DNA from: an uncultured Draconibacterium sp.
GTDB taxonomy: Bacteria > Bacteroidota > Bacteroidia > Bacteroidales > Prolixibacteraceae
Reading direction: 5' to 3'
DNA length: 64,000 nt
NCBI RefSeq assembly: GCF_963675585.1
Contig: NZ_OY776414.1
Span: 289,001 to 353,000, forward strand
A model generated the notes under the pieces. The model was not told where the DNA came from, searched no databases, and saw nothing but the letters and a program-made list of their open reading frames with translations. Below, piece by piece: positions 61,005-64,000 of the stretch. The first letter of the stretch is position 1, and every line of letters begins with the position of its first letter. A program made the translations under genes and the position numbers.

Positions 61005-63722
61005 ATGAGCAGAATTCAGAAATCGATTATAGCCTTTTTATTGCTATTTATTACGTTGATGCCCCAACTTATGGCGCAGGAAGAGGCTGATAGTACCAAC
61101 TTTTCAATTTACTATTCAAGTGCCCGAAAATACACCATTGCCGATGTGCAGGTTTCAGGTATTCGTTACCTCGATAAAACTGTTTTAATCCAACTTTCGG
61201 GCTTAACTGTTGGTGAAGATATAATGGTTCCGGGCGATGAAATTACAACTGCAATTAAAAAATTATGGCAGCAGGGGCTCTTTTCCGATGTTAAAATAAC
61301 GGCTACAAAGTTAATTGACGATGAAATTTGGTTGGAAATATATTTACAGGAACGACCACGTTTGGCTGATGTAAACTTTTACGGGATTTCAAAATCAGAA
61401 AAAGATGATATTACCGAAAAGGTACTTTTGTTGCGTGGGAGCCAAATTACAGACCATCAGGTGAATAGTGCCGAACGCACCATTAAGAATATTTTTCACG
61501 GTAAAGGCTTTTTAAATACCGAAGTTACCATTGTTCAGCGCGACGATACAACACAAAACAACAGTGTAATTCTGGATATTAATGTCGATAAAAAAGAAAA
61601 AGTTAAAGTAAATAATATTGAGATTTACGGAAACGAAGCCATACCGGATATTACGCTTGAACGCGCAATGAAAAAAACCAACGAAAAGTCGTTGCGTAAC
61701 TTCTTCAAAACCAAAAAATATTTGGAAGAAGAATACAAAAACGATAAAGGGAATTTGATTGACAAATACAACGAAAAAGGATATCGTGATGCAATAATAA
61801 CCAGCGATTCGTTGTATCAGGTAAAACTGGGGAAAAAGGAGAAAACACGCATAAATATCGACCTTCAGGTTGAAGAAGGTAATAAGTATTATTTTGGTGA
61901 TATTCGTTGGGTTGGAAATACAGTATATCCGTCGGATTACCTGGGACAGATTTTAGGTATTAAAAAAGGAGATGTTTTCAACCAGAAAATACTGGATAAG
62001 CGATTGTTTGATAACGATGAAGGGATGAACAATGTGTACCTCGACAAAGGATATCTGTTTTTTAATCTCGATCCTGTTGAAGTAAATATCAATAAAGACA
62101 CCATTGATTACGAAATGCGTATTTTCGAAGGAAAACAGGCTACTATTAATGAAGTGCGAATTGTGGGTAACACCAAAACGCATGAGCATGTTGCCCGCCG
62201 CGAATTGCGTACCTATCCGGGAGATTTATTTAGTAAAACCTTGCTGATGCGTTCGTACCGCGAATTGGCGCAATTGGGGCATTTCGACCCCGAAGCGATT
62301 AATCCTGATGTACAACCTCACCCTGAAGAAGGTACTGTGGATATTGAGTATCAACTGCAGGAAAAGGCAAACGACCAGATCGAACTTTCGGGAGGTTGGG
62401 GTGCCGGAATGTTTGTGGGATCTGTTGGTTTAAAATTTGCCAACTTTTCGGTGCGTAACATTTTTAATAAAGAAGCCTGGAGGCCATTGCCAACAGGAGA
62501 CGGTCAAACACTTAGTTTGCGCTATCAAACCAGTGGAAAATATTACCGTACGGTAAGTTTATCGTTTATTGAACCCTGGTTAGGTGGTAAAAAACCTAAT
62601 TCGTTCTCTGTTTCATTGTCGCATTCCAGAATTAACTACAGTGCCAATAAATATTACCAGTCGGGTTACGGAAGTGGTTACGGTGGTTATGGTGGTTACG
62701 GTGGATACGGTGGTTATGGTAGTAGCTATGGCTACTCGCCATACGGTTACGGATCATCTTATGGTTATGGAGGTTATGGCAGTGGTTATGGTTATCCAAG
62801 CTACCAGTACAACTACGATTCGGAAAATGATGACGAAACCGATGACCAGATTTGGGAAACAACAGCACTGGCTTTGGGATATGGATATCGTTTATCGTGG
62901 CCTGATGATTATTTCACGGTTTACCACGAATTGTCTTTTGAACATTACAACCTGAGAAATATGGGAAGTTATTTCTACTTCCTGGCTGATGAAAACGGAC
63001 AAGTAAACGGAACCTTTGATAACTTTAGTTTTAAAACTGTATTTGGACGTAGCTCAGTTGATAATCCTTTGTATTCAAGAAGAGGATCGAATCTTTCGCT
63101 GGCTTTAAAATTAACACCACCTTATTCGTGGTTTAACAATAAAGATTACTCTGATCCGAACATGCCAAACAGCGAAAAATACAAATGGATTGAATACCAC
63201 AAATGGTTATTTAAAGGCCAGTTGTATACTCCACTTACAAATCCAAACAGCGAACACACTTTGGTGCTCAAGACTGCTTTCGAACTTGGTTTCTTAGGAT
63301 ATTACGACAGTGGAAGAATGTCGCCATTCGAAGGTTTTATCGTTGGAGGTTCGGGTATGTCGGGATATAATATTTACGGTACCGATTATGTTGCATTACG
63401 TGGTTACAAAGATTATGCACTTAGTCCGAACAACGGATCGAATATGTATTCGAAATTTACCACCGAATTGCGTTTCCCAATTACATTAAAACCAAGTGCT
63501 ACTATTTATGCACTTGCATTTCTTGAAGCCGGTAACGCAGGTATGAGTTTCCAAAATTACATTCCTTTTAACCTGCACCGCTCTGCCGGAGTTGGAGTTC
63601 GAATCTTCTTACCAATGTTTGGTTTAATGGGAATCGACTGGGGATATGGATTTGATGAAGTGCCCGGTGTAGCTGATGCTGCCGGAAGCCAGTTCCACTT
63701 TGTAATTGGCCAGCAATTTTAG
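61005..63722 (+). CDS. bamA: Outer-membrane protein assembly factor BamA
   Basis: 905 residues, longer than most BamA proteins. Signal peptide, POTRA repeats (about 35-420, ISGIRYLDKTVLIQLSGLTVGE at the start and VRIVGNTKTHEHVARRELR later), and a C-terminal 16-strand barrel ending in FHFVIGQQF. A Gly/Tyr-rich low-complexity insertion of about 60 residues (about 550-612, YGGYGGYGGYGGYG type) lies in a surface loop of the barrel, ending in an acidic stretch. It inserts proteins into the outer membrane. Part of the uppS-bamA-ompH operon. Confidence 0.95.
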   Translation: MSRIQKSIIAFLLLFITLMPQLMAQEEADSTNFSIYYSSARKYTIADVQVSGIRYLDKTVLIQLSGLTVGEDIMVPGDEITTAIKKLWQQGLFSDVKITATKLIDDEIWLEIYLQERPRLADVNFYGISKSEKDDITEKVLLLRGSQITDHQVNSAERTIKNIFHGKGFLNTEVTIVQRDDTTQNNSVILDINVDKKEKVKVNNIEIYGNEAIPDITLERAMKKTNEKSLRNFFKTKKYLEEEYKNDKGNLIDKYNEKGYRDAIITSDSLYQVKLGKKEKTRINIDLQVEEGNKYYFGDIRWVGNTVYPSDYLGQILGIKKGDVFNQKILDKRLFDNDEGMNNVYLDKGYLFFNLDPVEVNINKDTIDYEMRIFEGKQATINEVRIVGNTKTHEHVARRELRTYPGDLFSKTLLMRSYRELAQLGHFDPEAINPDVQPHPEEGTVDIEYQLQEKANDQIELSGGWGAGMFVGSVGLKFANFSVRNIFNKEAWRPLPTGDGQTLSLRYQTSGKYYRTVSLSFIEPWLGGKKPNSFSVSLSHSRINYSANKYYQSGYGSGYGGYGGYGGYGGYGSSYGYSPYGYGSSYGYGGYGSGYGYPSYQYNYDSENDDETDDQIWETTALALGYGYRLSWPDDYFTVYHELSFEHYNLRNMGSYFYFLADENGQVNGTFDNFSFKTVFGRSSVDNPLYSRRGSNLSLALKLTPPYSWFNNKDYSDPNMPNSEKYKWIEYHKWLFKGQLYTPLTNPNSEHTLVLKTAFELGFLGYYDSGRMSPFEGFIVGGSGMSGYNIYGTDYVALRGYKDYALSPNNGSNMYSKFTTELRFPITLKPSATIYALAFLEAGNAGMSFQNYIPFNLHRSAGVGVRIFLPMFGLMGIDWGYGFDEVPGVADAAGSQFHFVIGQQF
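62660..62815 (+). repeat. Gly/Tyr codon repeat in bamA
   Basis: Tandem GGTTAYGGT-type 9-12 base units encode the YGGYGG segment. The array stays in frame and could change length by slippage. Confidence 0.75.
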
Positions 63723-63785
63723 AAAAATAGTTTTGGCATAAAATATGATAGACAAAAACCAGTTTAACTTAAAAAAGAATTTGCC

Positions 63786-64000
63786 ATGAAGAAAATAATT
63801 TTAACCGTTGCAGTAGTTTTTTCACTTGTTGTTGTTTCAAATGCACAGAAATATGCATTTATCGACTCTGAATATATTATGGAAAACATTCCGGCTTTTA
63901 CTGCAGCCCAGGAACAATTAGACCAGTTGTCGTCGCAATACCAAAAAGAACTGGAATCGATGCACGCAGAGGTGGAACAAATGTATCAGGATTTTCAGGC
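63786..64000 (+). CDS. OmpH/Skp-family periplasmic chaperone (5' part)
   Basis: Starts at the ATG at 63786 and runs off the right edge; 71 codons are visible. Signal peptide MKKIILTVAVVFSLVVVSNAQ, then KYAFIDSEYIMENIPAFTAAQEQL and a coiled-coil helix, as in OmpH proteins. It holds unfolded outer-membrane proteins for BamA, encoded just upstream. Confidence 0.9.
   Translation, partial: MKKIILTVAVVFSLVVVSNAQKYAFIDSEYIMENIPAFTAAQEQLDQLSSQYQKELESMHAEVEQMYQDFQ

Noticed and set aside
62584-62955. 123-codon frame overlapping the YGG region of bamA
   Set aside because: A frame shadow of the repeat codons, giving VVMVVTV-type repeats and no start context.

Overview
The window looks like chromosomal DNA from a marine or sediment member of the Bacteroidota. 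I would guess the Marinilabiliales/Prolixibacteraceae side of the Bacteroidales, but that placement is inference. Evidence: secreted proteins with type IX secretion (T9SS) C-terminal domains, SprB and lamin-tail repeats, NigD-like, CotH, DUF3822, DUF6089 and WbuC families, promoters of the Bacteroidota TAnnTTTG type, AT-rich DNA, and the uppS-bamA-ompH gene order. Most of the window is core or near-core genome. I saw no prophage, CRISPR array, rRNA or tRNA gene.

Layout. 1-8.9 kb: rhomboid protease, a small broken lipoprotein/PH-domain locus, a tail-to-tail two-component pair, threonine aldolase, a GPP34-photolyase operon and an exported glutathione peroxidase. 8.9-19.4 kb: housekeeping genes (dnaX with a frameshift site, pdxH, rsmD/DUF3822, a RecD-like helicase, and an rpsA-STAS-rnz transcription unit). 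19.4-24.3 kb: dTDP-rhamnose genes rmlA, rmlC and rmlD (no rmlB), a phosphohexomutase and a DUF1080 protein, closed by a strong terminator. 24.3-30.9 kb: accessory surface and redox genes, including CotH, a membrane-spanning protein with a DNA-binding-like N terminus, a secreted lectin-fold protein, a nitroreductase and a DsrE-like protein. 31-37.3 kb: nitroreductase/MarR, YciI, msrA, membrane proteins, rluF and a maltoporin-like porin. 37.5-42.2 kb: a 1533-residue T9SS nuclease with a tandem internal duplication. 42.2-49.2 kb: free-methionine-sulfoxide reductase, WbuC, hisS, hutH, a glutaredoxin-thioredoxin-GroES cluster and a NigD-like lipoprotein. 49.2-50.9 kb: an intact IS1634-type insertion sequence flanked by an unusually long (about 97 bp) direct repeat. 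51-64 kb: S9 peptidase, Gfo/Idh oxidoreductase and malQ, an alpha/beta hydrolase, pdxJ, CBS protein and nadK, then DUF6089, uppS, bamA and the start of ompH (envelope biogenesis operon).

Themes. Redox and oxidative repair recur (glutathione peroxidase, MsrA, fRMsr, thioredoxins, glutaredoxin, two nitroreductases, an OhrR-like regulator, photolyase). Envelope and glycan work also recurs (rml genes, uppS, bamA, porin, malQ, CotH, lectin-fold proteins). The strongest unusual signals are the A10 slippage site that splits dnaX into a short form and a tau form, and the IS element whose long target duplication copied a gene end and its terminator. Secondary ones are the membrane-tethered regulator-like protein, the Gly/Tyr-rich insertion in BamA and the lone GroES in a thiol-redox cluster.
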